64,000 bases of DNA from Cyclospora cayetanensis. Lineage: Eukaryota; Apicomplexa; Conoidasida; Eucoccidiorida; Eimeriidae. The DNA is taken from positions 124,001 to 188,000 of the forward strand of contig NW_020312723.1 of NCBI RefSeq assembly GCF_002999335.1. The letters are read 5' to 3'. A program made the position numbers and the translations under genes. Of the stretch, positions 1 to 10,479 are shown in pieces; position 1 is the first letter of the stretch, and every line of letters starts with the position of its first letter. Under the pieces are notes generated by a model. The model did not search any database, was not told the DNA's origin, and saw only the letters and a program-made list of their open reading frames with translations.

Positions 1-1285
1 AGTCAAGCTATGTGCGTATGGGCTCACCACTTTGCAGCAATGTCCAAACACAATTAGCTAGCTCAATTACTGGCTATCCATCTGGCTAGCTAGGGGCGTT
101 CGCCATTTAGCATGGCGAATGGGAAAACACCAATTGACGCCTATTCATGTCCACGATAAGGTGTGAACGTTCCCCGCGCTTCCTTGCCATCTCTACCATA
201 TGGCATTTTGACTGAAGCATAACTTTGAACCTGAGAGTTTCCGGCTTTAGAGCCGCGCTGGTCAACGCCACATAGATCTGTAGCAAATGAGCCTAGTACC
301 AAACAACTCTGGTATCTTTGTGCCCTCTTGTGTAGGCGGGTACGCGCAACCCTTTAAGATGCACCGTCGCGGAGTAAAGTACGTTTAGACCAGCTGCCTT
401 GACAGAGAGCTGGGCACTCATCACCACACCCCGACCTCATTGAGATCCTTCACTTGGAATCGCCAACTGCATGTGTCACTTCAGGCCTTGGGCGGCCTCT
501 ATGCTAAAGCTACCCAGCTTTTCTGCGTAGCTCACTGCTTAGGGACTGTGGCAGCGCGAGCTGTAATGCTTCCTTAACACATCGAAGATTGAAGGTCTAG
601 GTGGCAATGAAAGCTTTCCCCTCAAGACAATATGTCCTGCAAGACTAGTCCTCAAAGAGGTTGAGCGGCCTACCCTTACTTTCACAAATTGACGAAGAGT
701 AGACTAAGTCTTATTCTCGGGCTTCTAAAGTGTACAAAACGTCTCTTTCCGCTCACTTTTCCGTATACCTGCACTGCGCTCCTGGTACAGCGGACTTAGG
801 CCAATATTTGTGTGGAATGAAGCATGGCGAATCTCCCGCTGAGAGATTTCCCTGTCAACTCCCCGGTTTCCCCAGTTGTTGAGCGATTGTAGGGGTACTG
901 CGCCATCTCGCCACCTGCCTCAGTCGTTTGTTCGCACAGAGCTTGGGTGGTATGCGCAGCCTGTTATGCTGACAGTTCCCTCTTGTTCTTGTTTTTGCAT
1001 TTTCTCATTGCCGCCTCTTATGCAGAAAGGAAGCCGGGGAGCAGCCTTCTGTGCGCACCCAGGTTAACACTAACTAAAACCCCAAATAAGAGATGACTAG
1101 CCAACGCTGTTCGCATTTCCATTCGTGCACCCATTTCTTGCAAGCGAAAGTGCGCGTGTAACGGACTCGCATACGTCCGGTGCCATTTGCGGAAGGCCAA
1201 GTCGAACCTTCTCATTAACTCCTTGTTAATCTCCTGCTTCCCATTCCTCGTACATCATCCTGTCTCCCCTGTTGTTGCCCCCTCC
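1..1285. other. Spacer with no supported gene
   Basis: I see no exon with convincing protein-like composition here on either strand. Only short open frames occur, none with a recognisable motif. The stretch lies downstream of the 3' end of the minus-strand sphingomyelinase-like gene, so its 3' untranslated region should fall in the upper part. Confidence 0.5.
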
Positions 1286-3787
1286 TCATCCTTCTGCATT
1301 ATGTGCAAACGTTGCACAGACCGGAAAGAAGTCACTCACATGCCTGACTTCAATGGCACTGCATGGCATGCACCCCAAAGCCAGGGATCTAAAGAGAATC
1401 TTCTCTGGAGAAGGATCTATCAAGGTGCGCTGTCCACGCGCCACCCTCCCCGCGTGCTCCGAGTGTATCAACAAGTAATCGAGCAGCTCCTGGGACGGTT
1501 CCTTTGGGCACCCTTGGCCTATAATGAATACCACCGCAAACATCGAGACGCAAACAATCAGAGGAATGAGCCTTAATCGCAATAACCTGCCTGGCATGTC
1601 ACAGTGTGTACATATTTAGCTGCACGCGTACATTACTGTAGATACGTGATACTCGTGTATTATGCATGTGCATGTATCCAGATGGCCATACACATCCACA
1701 CACACACGTAGAGGTTCCACCCTACCTCTACATCTACACATTGGATGCATCGGTACTATTAGTCAGTGAACCCGTAACCCTGAACCCATACACGAGAACA
1801 AGCGCTTCGCGTATACACATACACATATATACATACATACCTACAGACACGAGCTTAGTCCTTCACAGGTTCATCTAGTGTGGCTTACTCTCGTAACAAG
1901 TATCGTTCGCAACCGTATCGAAATTGGGCTGCGCGAAGGAAGCATCTTCCAAAGCCAGATTTGCGTTGAAACCGTCGGGGCCCAGAGCTTCTGCAAGGGC
2001 GGCTCGATCCTCTCCAAATCTAAAGTTCAGGTTACCACCAATGATAAGAGGATCTGTGGCTTTAAGGATCCCCTTAGGGAGCCCAACTTCCCTGCCACGG
2101 CAGATAGTGTGCACCTCCTTGCCGCCCGGAGAGGCACTCGTCCATTTAGACTCCAGCTCAGGAAGGCCGGTCATAGTTTGCGTCGAGGCATCTGTGCTGC
2201 CGGCCCTCTCTGCGGTTATCACAGAGCTCTCAGAGCGCGTGCTCGCCACTGTGGATGAGTCGAAAGCTCCATCAATGTCGCAAGAGGCAAACTCAACCTT
2301 CTCTGCATCTTCCATCCCTGTGCGGACCCAAGCCATTACTTCTTTCACCTGAGCCACCCGCACGTCGTTGTAGGCGGCACCTGGTTGCAACTGCATCGCC
2401 AGCAAGTTGTAAACCTTCCCACACTTCTCTATCTGGACCAGGGCAGCCCCCATATTGCTAAGAGAGTATGGATACGCTGAAGAGGGGAAAATGAATGCAT
2501 GGCGTCGCAGCACTGGCCATTTGGATATCACCACTAGACCCCCATTTCCTCGAAGACGCGAGTATGAGCCACAAACAGAGTCCCAGCCATTGTTCATCAC
2601 AAACGCCGCAGGGGAACCCTTTCCGTTCTTCAGTGCCTTCTTGCGGGTAGGAAAAGGCAGACAAAACCAGCAACTGCCACAAGAGCACCCGCCCTCCTCA
2701 TTGCCTGCCTTACAGCAACCCGCGTCTCCGCCCACCACTCTTGTCTGAAAGGGGAACATAGGCTCCTCCCTAACCAGCGTCTTTAGAAGTCGTTGCGTGG
2801 AGCCAGCAAAGGCCCCCTGCAAGATTATGACATCCGGGTGATGAGCATCTTCAAGTGCCAGAAGGAAGCGGGAAAGGGCTGCCTCCCTTCTTTTCCAGTT
2901 ATCGTCCAAGGAGCAGCAGCCACTCTCCATCCGCAGGTTATAAGACACGACTGTCAGCTCATCTGGAGAAGCATTCAGGCATATGCTAAAATACGTAGAC
3001 CGCCGTGCCTCCAGAGGAGGGGAAGGAGACGCACCCTCTGCAGCTTGAGTCTCCTCCGATTGTTCCTGCTTGTCCACTTCTCCGCCTTGCTCCCTTCCAC
3101 GCTCTCTTGCAATCTGTTTATTATCCGCGGCGCCTCCACATGCCTGGGCCTGGCTGCTTCGAGCGGAAGCCCTGGTTACTACAGCGTGTGGGAACTTGGC
3201 CTTTGTTCTATGCCCTCGGGGATTTCGACTAAAGGTCCCCTTCGAAGTCGCCTTAGCCACTCTGACTGAACCTCCAGGAGCGCCTGAGAACTTGCCCCGC
3301 CCTCTTGTAGACCAGGAGTCGTTGCCAGAACCCTGTATTCTCGGGCCTTGCGACTGAAAGCCCTTCGGCACGCTAAATAATTGCACGGCTGCTGTTGACT
3401 GTACAGCATGTTGGTCTGCACCACAGAAACAGCACAAGCAACAAATCGTACAGCCGCAATCGTATTACCTCACGGGATTGTCGTCCTGAAACCTTGGAAA
3501 GCGGCACTTTCGTCGTTCAGAATGAGACGACTCCCTACGTAGCCTCTCCCCCTACTAACTCCAGGCTGGGGCAGTCTAGCAGCATATTGCATGAGAAGCA
3601 ATAACGAGGCTCCCTCGGCCGGAGGCGCAGCGCTGCTACTCAGGAGGAAAGAAGAGGGCACACAGAAGGAAATTCTCTTACCAGATGTACCCGTGTGTTG
3701 TTCTGTGGTGTTCACATAAATTGTGGGACAGACGGTGGCCCCTGGTACTGAAGGCGAAGAAGACTCGGGCTCATCTGGATGCATCAT
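1286..3787 (-). CDS. Sphingomyelinase-like EEP-fold protein, probable pseudoenzyme (3 exons)
   Basis: Model complement(join(1286..1518,1889..3415,3682..3787)), 621 residues; both junctions have GT-AG ends and matching phase. Residues about 190-621 resemble the neutral sphingomyelinase branch of the endonuclease/exonuclease/phosphatase fold: YNLR near 194, NGG and SKWP near 335, the GGNLN loop near 494, LDYLL, and a final SDFFPV near 607. The order and spacing fit the family. Family members hydrolyse sphingomyelin to ceramide using a metal-binding Glu, two His and an Asp. Here the Glu position is Gly (LQGAF), the first His is Gln (AMQLQ), the Asp is Asn (GGNLN) and the last His is Phe (SDFF). 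The first catalytic Asn remains. Loss of hydrolysis is therefore likely. The first 190 residues are basic and low complexity, and an acidic insertion lies before GGNLN. No signal peptide is visible. The start at 3787 is the first ATG of exon 1; further upstream exons are possible. Confidence 0.72.
1676..1850. repeat. Simple-sequence CA/TA-rich tract
   Basis: Short degenerate runs of CACACA, TACACA and TACATA make up a microsatellite-like tract. It lies inside the last intron of the sphingomyelinase-like gene. Confidence 0.6.
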
Positions 3788-4107
3788 CTTTCGCCCAAGG
3801 ATGGCTAGAGCAGCGGACACGAAAGCCGTAGCCGCCTAGGGCCTGCTACCGAGGGCCCCGTGCACACATAAAGGGTTTGTCACCTCCAAAAAATCCCAGG
3901 CTGCGCGGGCTGAAGCAAAGCATAGCTACACAATCGACGAGCAGAACTCAAATGCGGATCGTCCACTGCTCTTCAGCCTCAGATCGTACGTCCTGCATAA
4001 GATCTCAGATAGATACTCCAGCTGTGGGGAACGGAGCGAAGAACAAAAGGGTATGAAAGCAGGAGAGTGCGGGTTGGAGGCCAATGCGAATGAACACAGC
4101 TGGGTAG

Positions 4108-4533
4108 ATGCAGGCGAGACTCAATAAGCTCTTCGGCGGGTGTTGTAATCCTTTCAAACAAGGCCGATGGCCTAGAATAGAGAGGCAAGGAGGCGGGGGG
4201 CATTTAGAAGAAACGACTCCGGTACCGATGGCTTGTAACAAACGCTCCAACACGGAGGTGCCGTATTGTGGAAAAGAGCCCAATGCAGGGAGATGCGAGC
4301 AATATGACCTGCCACAGTCAGGGAAGGGGGGAGTGGGTTGCAGAAAGGAACAGAGAGAAGACCCAAATGGTCATCTACGCAGTGTTCCCTCGAAGAAAAA
4401 TCGTGCTGTCATAGACAAGAGACGAGCGGAGGCTGAAGAAAGGCTTCAAACAAGAGAGAGGCGAGCCAAGGCACCGCTCACTGCTAGACCCTTAGGATCG
4501 ACACAACAAGGAGCACTTCTTCCCAGGAAATAA
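4108..4533 (+). CDS. Hypothetical small basic protein (weak)
   Basis: An open frame of 141 codons begins with ATG and ends in a strongly basic, helix-prone stretch rich in K, R and E (around residues 95-120). It lies upstream of and divergent from the sphingomyelinase-like gene. I recognise no family. The opposite strand is also open in parts, so this may be chance. It could also be one exon of a longer gene. Confidence 0.22.
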   Translation: MQARLNKLFGGCCNPFKQGRWPRIERQGGGGHLEETTPVPMACNKRSNTEVPYCGKEPNAGRCEQYDLPQSGKGGVGCRKEQREDPNGHLRSVPSKKNRAVIDKRRAEAEERLQTRERRAKAPLTARPLGSTQQGALLPRK

Positions 4534-5247
4534 GATGAACGCTTTTATGTACATAATCCTGGTGATGGTAGAGAAAAAAACAACCCAGAAAGCCTTAAGC
4601 AGTAAAATAGCGACCATTCAATCAGACAGGATTTGTGGCCGCTTTGGGGGTGAAAGCGCCTCGCGCGATTTCGTATACAGTGTTGTTCTGTGGGGGTGCC
4701 ACTGGTACGGCCAATCTCTTTATATGTTTGGCTTCGCTTTTGCAATTCCTTGCGCCTACCATTAATGTATTACTCTCATTTGGGGCAGCAAACTCGATCT
4801 CACTCTGCTCTTAACCCCTTCTTCTACTCTATCGATGCTCGTCTCACCATCTTCCCTGTGCTGGGGAGGTCTGGTATTACTTGTGCGTGCAACCTTACAA
4901 AGCAGCAGAGGAAACTCGTACATACCGAAATATTGCTAGACAGCCAGAGACGATGTCGAATATCGACGAGTACTGCATGCCAAAGCAAGGTCATACTCGC
5001 TGTCCAAATAGTAAAAGCAGAGAGCAAGAATGTAGTCAACCGCCAGTTGCTACGTTACACGTGCTCTTATCACCTACACACACAACTCCAGTGACCTGGA
5101 TACAATTTTTACGGCCCTTCAGCGCTTCCGTAGAAACCTCTTGCTTCGTGCAAACTACCATGATGTGGAAAGCCACATATAAGACCAAAGCCTAGTCTGG
5201 TACTCTGTGGCAATCTGTGTACAAGATCCTCTGTTCCCCATCCGTTT

Positions 5248-5655
5248 CTAGAAATCGTGCTCTAGTGTTGATGCGCCTGTACAAGAATTGTTTGGCTTTT
5301 TGGTGGGAAATCGGCAGAAAAGAAGATGCGGGGCGGTCTTTTTACCTGGGTCTCTATGCTTATTGTATCCTCGGCGGGAACAAACCTTATCGCACGTAGG
5401 GAGAACGCGATTGATGTGTGCCTTCATATTTGACTGTAAATTGTAAAGCCTTTTGAGGACCGGCCTCAACCTTTCAACTGTCAAATGAAGATTAAAAGCC
5501 AAAAGAGCGGCTGTCGTCTTTCCCGCCTCCGCTGCCTCTCTAATCTTGTCTGTAATCTCTGTACCCAATGTTCTTTTACGTACTCTATTGAGCGCCGTCA
5601 GGGCATCGCGAAAAGCGCACAAATATACCCTACTAATGGCGGGGTACACGTCCAT
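5248..5655 (-). CDS. Possible first exon of a small helical protein, LYR-like
   Basis: From ATG at 5655 the frame encodes a compact, amphipathic helical stretch of about 85 residues (start MDVYPAISRVYLCAFRDALT, then TDKIREAAEAG and VERLRPVLKRL). The AFRDAL segment near residue 15 followed by basic helices recalls LYR-motif mitochondrial assembly factors, but the canonical L-Y-R triplet is absent and the match is only suggestive. After about residue 90 the composition becomes less protein-like, and possible donor sites occur near 5384. The real gene probably splices to an exon below 5248 that I could not fix. Confidence 0.32.
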   Translation of the reverse strand: MDVYPAISRVYLCAFRDALTALNRVRKRTLGTEITDKIREAAEAGKTTAALLAFNLHLTVERLRPVLKRLYNLQSNMKAHINRVLPTCDKVCSRRGYNKHRDPGKKTAPHLLFCRFPTKKPNNSCTGASTLEHDF

Positions 5656-5779
5656 ACTTTCTGCTACACCACTCAAATAAGTACGACTCCGTAGAGATCT
5701 GGCTGGTTGCTTTGGTCAAAAGTCCTATTTTATTGTGAAACACTGTCAGCCCGATGCAGTCAGACGCAGTATTGTGTGT

Positions 5780-5990
5780 GTCTACTCGCTGCTATGTGGA
5801 ACTAGCAACTAGCGGTGAATGCGCAGAGTGGTTAAAGGGCGCAGCTACGCGCACCCTAGCTGCCCCTCTTCCCTCATGTGGGGAACTCTGAGGGGCGCAG
5901 ATAGGCGGAGAACAAAGGCATTTGAAAAGGACAGTCAAAAACTTTCAAGCTTTTACGTGTCAAATAAATCGTATCTTTACCAAGACCTTA
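5780..5990 (+). repeat. Dispersed repeat family, copy 1
   Basis: This copy carries the family landmarks in order: a GTGTGTGTCTAC-type start, CTATGTGG, the block GCACCCTAGCTGCCCCTCTT, then CTCATG and GAACTCTGAGGGGC. Here the middle forms a hairpin, with CTGCCCCTC able to pair with GAGGGGCGCAG. Related copies lie near 9480, 26390, 27560, 38100, 49670 and 63180. Confidence 0.6.
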
Positions 5991-7587
5991 AATGAAGTGA
6001 TACAGTGAAGAGCACAGCAGGGTTTGATGCATCTTGCCTCCTCTCATCCACTGCCTGCGGATGCAGTGCAATGTCTATTTCTCATCTGACTTCGAGCTTC
6101 GGCCATGTTTTTAGGCAGGTTAGGAGTTCGATTTTCTATGGCAACAGTGTGGAAAAACCACCCACTGGCGGTGGAACTTTATGGTGGCCCAACGCCTATT
6201 GACGCGGCGAAGGCTGGCCTGCAAGCCGTTGCGAACCCAGTGGGCGCATAGCTGGTAGAACGGTCTGATTGCTCAGTAGATTAGAAGTGTATAGGTGTAA
6301 CGATGGGATGATGCCGACCAGGACAGCAAGGAGATCGTAAGGAGGGAAGGTACTTGAAGCTCTCATGAGCCAGTTGGAGAGTTCCCTCACTTGTACCCTC
6401 AGATGAAAATAGACAATTCCTCCTTCTGGCATGTTCATAGAAGGGAACAGCACTTCAATACGTACTCTCTTGATGTAACAAAAGTCGCCGGCTTGAATGG
6501 ATTGTTACACTTCGAACCTGTCTTACAATTTAGGGCGGATGAAAGTAGCAAGGCACAGGGAACCCGCGTTTCCAACCATCCTGAGACCTTCCCCAGGAAC
6601 ACACCTGCTTCTAGGGTGAAAGATAAGATCATACGATTCGGAACTGTAAGCGCATGCGAAATACCAAGCAACCCGAGAAGAGGGACATGATCCAGCAAAG
6701 GCAGGCTGATTCGCGAGCCAAGATGGTTAATCAAGGAATGTAACGGGTAACCTCCCACGCATGCTGCGGCGCAGTGCAGAGGGCCTTTCGGACACACAAC
6801 AACTCATCCTGTGAGGATGAAAGCTCAGAGTAATGCTCCAGAATTGCGTGCATCACTTGACATTGACTTTGAATTAGATCTGGTATTTGAGGAGACGACG
6901 CAAACGTGCAGTTTCGTTGTTCACTCGTAATCGCAGTCTCTGAGACTCATCTCTGGTGGCAGGCCGCAGAACGCAAATATTGGCACCGCTAAGGTAGGTA
7001 AGCCCAACTTGGAATTAAAATTGGATCATATTAGCATGTTAAGCTATTTTAAGTTTGGACTCATGCATCATAGCGTGATCGTACCCACACCATGGGCGAC
7101 CAAACAAAAGGCACTCATGTGGCCAGAGCGAGCGCTGTTGAAGCTACTCTGCCAAGGAGAGCTCGAAAAAATCAGCTCTGGATTTCCCCAACAGCGGCCA
7201 ATTCATCTATGGCAAGCTGGGTACAGTCGCTACCTCAATACAAAGAGGAAGAGTTTCGATTAGGCTGCTTTGCTGTATACAAAGCGATGGCAGTTCTAAG
7301 AATGCACCCTGTTCCGGTGGCTCTGCAGCTAGTTTTTATAAGAAATTCATCAACTCTTTAGCTGAGGTATAGAAGGGATGAACAAAGACCAAGGAGGAAT
7401 TCGTATATATGGTAAATAGTGAAGAAGAGCCGGCAGCTTGGCTACTTGTTGGGCATCCAACGCACATCTTGTAATAATCCCTGGGTCAGCCCCAAGCTAT
7501 GTTCTTCGCAGTATCGGAAGCCCCCACGGCACGAAGCGCAGAATGAGTGGCAGGCAAATGACTGTCTGCAATACAGGCAATGTGCAG
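5991..7587. other. Spacer with weak minus-strand exon candidates
   Basis: The stretch 6196-6800 is open on the minus strand and holds two hydrophobic segments (around FPPYDLLAVLVGIIPS and VPCALLLSSALN), which could belong to a membrane protein. Plus-strand frames overlap them and I could not join exons with agreeing phase. Nothing recognisable lies at 6800-7587. Confidence 0.3.
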
Positions 7588-7808
7588 GAATCAACTGGTG
7601 CCTTCGGTCATATCCCACGTTGGCCGAGGCGAACAAAGACGAAGCATGGCGCATTCTTGTCAAGTTTAAGCTCCTGAACGAGATTACTGCGAAGCAGAAG
7701 TACCAATTGCTCATATTGGCGAATTGCTTAACAAGCTCACCAATCTACAGTTCACTGGGCATTGAAGTCCACAAACGCTTTCTTTCAAATGCTCAGTCAC
7801 CCAGATGA
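7588..7808 (+). CDS. Possible terminal exon, Rpb4/RPC9-like fold (weak)
   Basis: Following an AG at 7586-7587, the frame encodes about 73 residues ending at a stop. The segment NEITAKQKYQLLILAN, preceded by a helix AWRILVKFKLL and followed by EVHKRFL, resembles the C-terminal HRDC-like helices of RPC9/Rpb4 RNA polymerase subunits, where a KLTKAEKLQLL-type helix occurs. The matching N-terminal part was not found upstream, so the resemblance is tentative. It could be a chance open frame. Confidence 0.25.
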
Positions 7809-9479
7809 GAGGCCCAAAATGGGACCCGCACTCGCACACTCTAGTATACCCGTAATTTGCTCAGACTTGCTGGGGCCCTGGATGAACCGAGACAGCAATC
7901 TAATCAGAAATTTTTGTGAGCCTATCAAAAAGGGCTGAAATGATTTTTACAAGGACGACTTCCTAGAATTCAGCTAAAATGTTCAAGAGTGTCCGTCACA
8001 TCTAAATTGTGCAGTACAGCTGTTTCAGGATAAGCAACGGTACCTGAGGTCAAGCAAGTGCTCGCTTACCATGCGCACAACCGTATTACTGTGATTTGTG
8101 TTTCGGCGGCAAGAACCGAGCCTGCTCTGGCAAACATTGGAAGTATTCACGGTGTTGGGTTTACTCATACGCTCCAGCAGGGGCGTTGCGAACTTCTTTG
8201 GAACTGCATCTTTTTACCCAAACGTCATTTCTTTGCGGGCTCAAAATTTCCAAATTAGTCAAGAGCGGGCTAATTGGTTTGGCGGTTCGTATACCTCATT
8301 TATTGCAGCGAACTCATCGCTCGATACAAAATGACGCAATGTTCTGTGTCTGCGTGCTAGTTGCTATGTGCAAGAAGATGATCTTGCATAAATTTGACTG
8401 CTCCTTCACAATATTGAATCGCCTCTAGTAATGAATATTCTGGGTATCGGTGCTGGTGTTTGACTTCTTGGTGTGCAGCAGCCGGCCCAGGACGTTTCAA
8501 GGCGTGTTTACAGAGCCTTCGCACTGATTTCAACAAAAGGGAAAAGAGCTCTTGGAGGCAGAAATTGCATGGCATCCAGGAACGTTGGACACGTGGTCAC
8601 CGGATTCGGTGTCTCTGCACGCGATCACTCAGTTCGAACTGAAGATTCTCGCTAACCTATCATGTTGAGGAGGCTCGGAACAGTCCCACCATTAGTAGGT
8701 GTTATTGTATGATCGAATTGTTGTTGGTAGCCTGTGTCTGTGATGGAAGGTAGCAGGATAGGAGAAAAGCAAGCTATGTAAAGGAGTTGCGCCAGTGAGG
8801 GGTGTAGCTGAGATGTGCAAGGACGTTTTCAAAGTCCTAGAGCTCTTAGCTCAACTTAGGAGTGGTTATTGCGCGGTGCGCAGATGCGGGCGCCTAGGTT
8901 TTTTGTGATAGTGCACTGTGTTCGCGTGCGTCTGCGAAGGAAACACCTTGAGAGGCGGTTTCAGTGTTTTTTCACTACACGGCTGATAAATCCTTGCAGT
9001 ATTTGAACATGCTTATGGTATTCATTCTTTTTTACCAGTCCTGCCCTATAATAAATTCATAAAGCTTCTAATCAGCTGACACAATGTGCCTTACCACCAA
9101 CTTTGGTGCTACTCCATACACAGGGGCTGGTGAGCTGACCTCTGCCGCCTCAACAGGCATTTCTCTGGCGCCAGATTCCATCGCCAGGAGGGTCTTTAGC
9201 AATTGCTCCTCGAAAAAATTCAGCTATTGAATTACTGAATGAATCCAACAAAATAGGTCAGCTCCTATGTACAGATACGGCATCCCACTACATCTGCAGC
9301 CAGCGTATGGGAGGAGGAACAGTTACATCAAAACATGTGGTGCTAGCAAAAGTAAAATTTCATTCTAGGTATCGGTGGGATGAGCTGAACTCCAGACTAT
9401 ACACAAAGTTTATAAGAAGCTAGTTGAGCGTCGTTTGGAAAGATCTGCCTCGTCTTTCTGCCCGCACCTTCCAGATTTT
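7809..9479. other. Spacer, no supported gene
   Basis: Only short overlapping frames of poor protein composition occur. A segment near 8970-9040 (ACGGCTGATAAATCC, then TTGCAGTATTTGA) loosely resembles 50285-50385, hinting at another old dispersed repeat. Confidence 0.4.
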
Positions 9480-9800
9480 TGGCATGGCGAAAGGGAGAGC
9501 TAAAAGTGCGCGTGGTTGCACCCTCTAAGGCCCCCAAGGAATCGCACCTAGTTGTACATAGTATCTACCGCACATGCATACAACATGAAGTCTTTTTGTA
9601 ATAAACTAGCAATATTTTGCAAGAAATAAAATATGCCAACAGACACTAAAATAGTAAACCTTTTACAAACCTTTAGAATCAAATATAACTAGTGTAGTCG
9701 ACAGAGCCAAAGTGCAGCCTTGCCCGCCAGATGATATGGAACTCTTTCCGCAAATTCGGCTATCCTTCTTTGCCAGCACCGAGTCTGAAACACCACACCG
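9480..9800 (-). repeat. Dispersed repeat family, copy 2
   Basis: Read on the minus strand, this segment shows the shared blocks CTGCACTTTGGCTC, ACACTAGTTATAT and CTATGTACAACTAGG in the same order as the copies near 27560 and 38100. It is clearly diverged and is not coding. Confidence 0.5.
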
Positions 9801-10218
9801 TGACTTGCATAGATAGGGCGTATGCAAAGCTTTAGGGTGTTGATAAGCCATCATCAGAGCACCACGTGATTTCTAAAATGCATGAAATTACAAGTGAGTA
9901 ACATTAGCATTCGGAGCAAAGGTACATTCTATCCTTCATAAGCGATGTCTAGGCCTCAGCGATTATGAATCGACTATGTATATTTGAGCCCCTCTATGGC
10001 TGCGTAGGCTCCGCTGTAGGGGATGCTGTGGATTGCTGCTGGATGCACTCCCATTGCTCATAACCGCAGAAATTCAAGAACTTTTGAGCTGAAGGAACCG
10101 AAAGAGAGCAGATACTGCTCAAAATACATAAGAACTCTGACGTTCTTCATTTGACTGATTTTCATGCTGTTTGGCTGCTATAGATCTTCTAAACTGAGCA
10201 GTCACTCTTCATTCTACC
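9801..10218. other. Spacer
   Basis: Nothing recognisable on either strand. Confidence 0.5.
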
Positions 10219-10479
10219 GTGGGCGCCCGGGGCCTAGAGCCATTGAGGGATGAAGAATGGCAGAGCGTAGAGCAGCTGTCTCAGCCCGCGGAAGCCCGCG
10301 TGAGTCTGCAGTCAAAAGATGAACAGTACTTCGCCCTTCATATGTCCAATTGGGAAAGCGGTTCACCAGGGATATACGTTCGCGCTAATATAGAAAAAGA
10401 CAATGCAATAGGCAAAAGAATCCGCTTACTTCCGTTCAAAATTTTATTTGCTATACACGCGTGTGCGTCCGGAAAATGA
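10219..10479 (+). CDS. Possible exon, unknown (weak)
   Basis: The first 30 codons read as an acidic, soluble protein segment (LEPLRDEEWQSVEQLSQPAE). There is no ATG at the beginning and no family match. A CAG at 10309-10311 could mark an exon edge. This may be part of a spliced gene whose other exons I could not place. Confidence 0.18.
   Translation: MGARGLEPLRDEEWQSVEQLSQPAEARVSLQSKDEQYFALHMSNWESGSPGIYVRANIEKDNAIGKRIRLLPFKILFAIHACASGK

Noticed and set aside
1187..1576. 129-codon plus-strand frame
   Set aside because: It overlaps the last exon of the sphingomyelinase-like gene on the opposite strand and has no motif.
1760..1800. Telomere-like CCCTGAACCC/CCGTAACCCTG pattern
   Set aside because: Only one or two degenerate units occur inside an intron with a microsatellite tract. 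There is no run of CCCTAAA-type repeats, so it is not a telomere or clear interstitial telomere.
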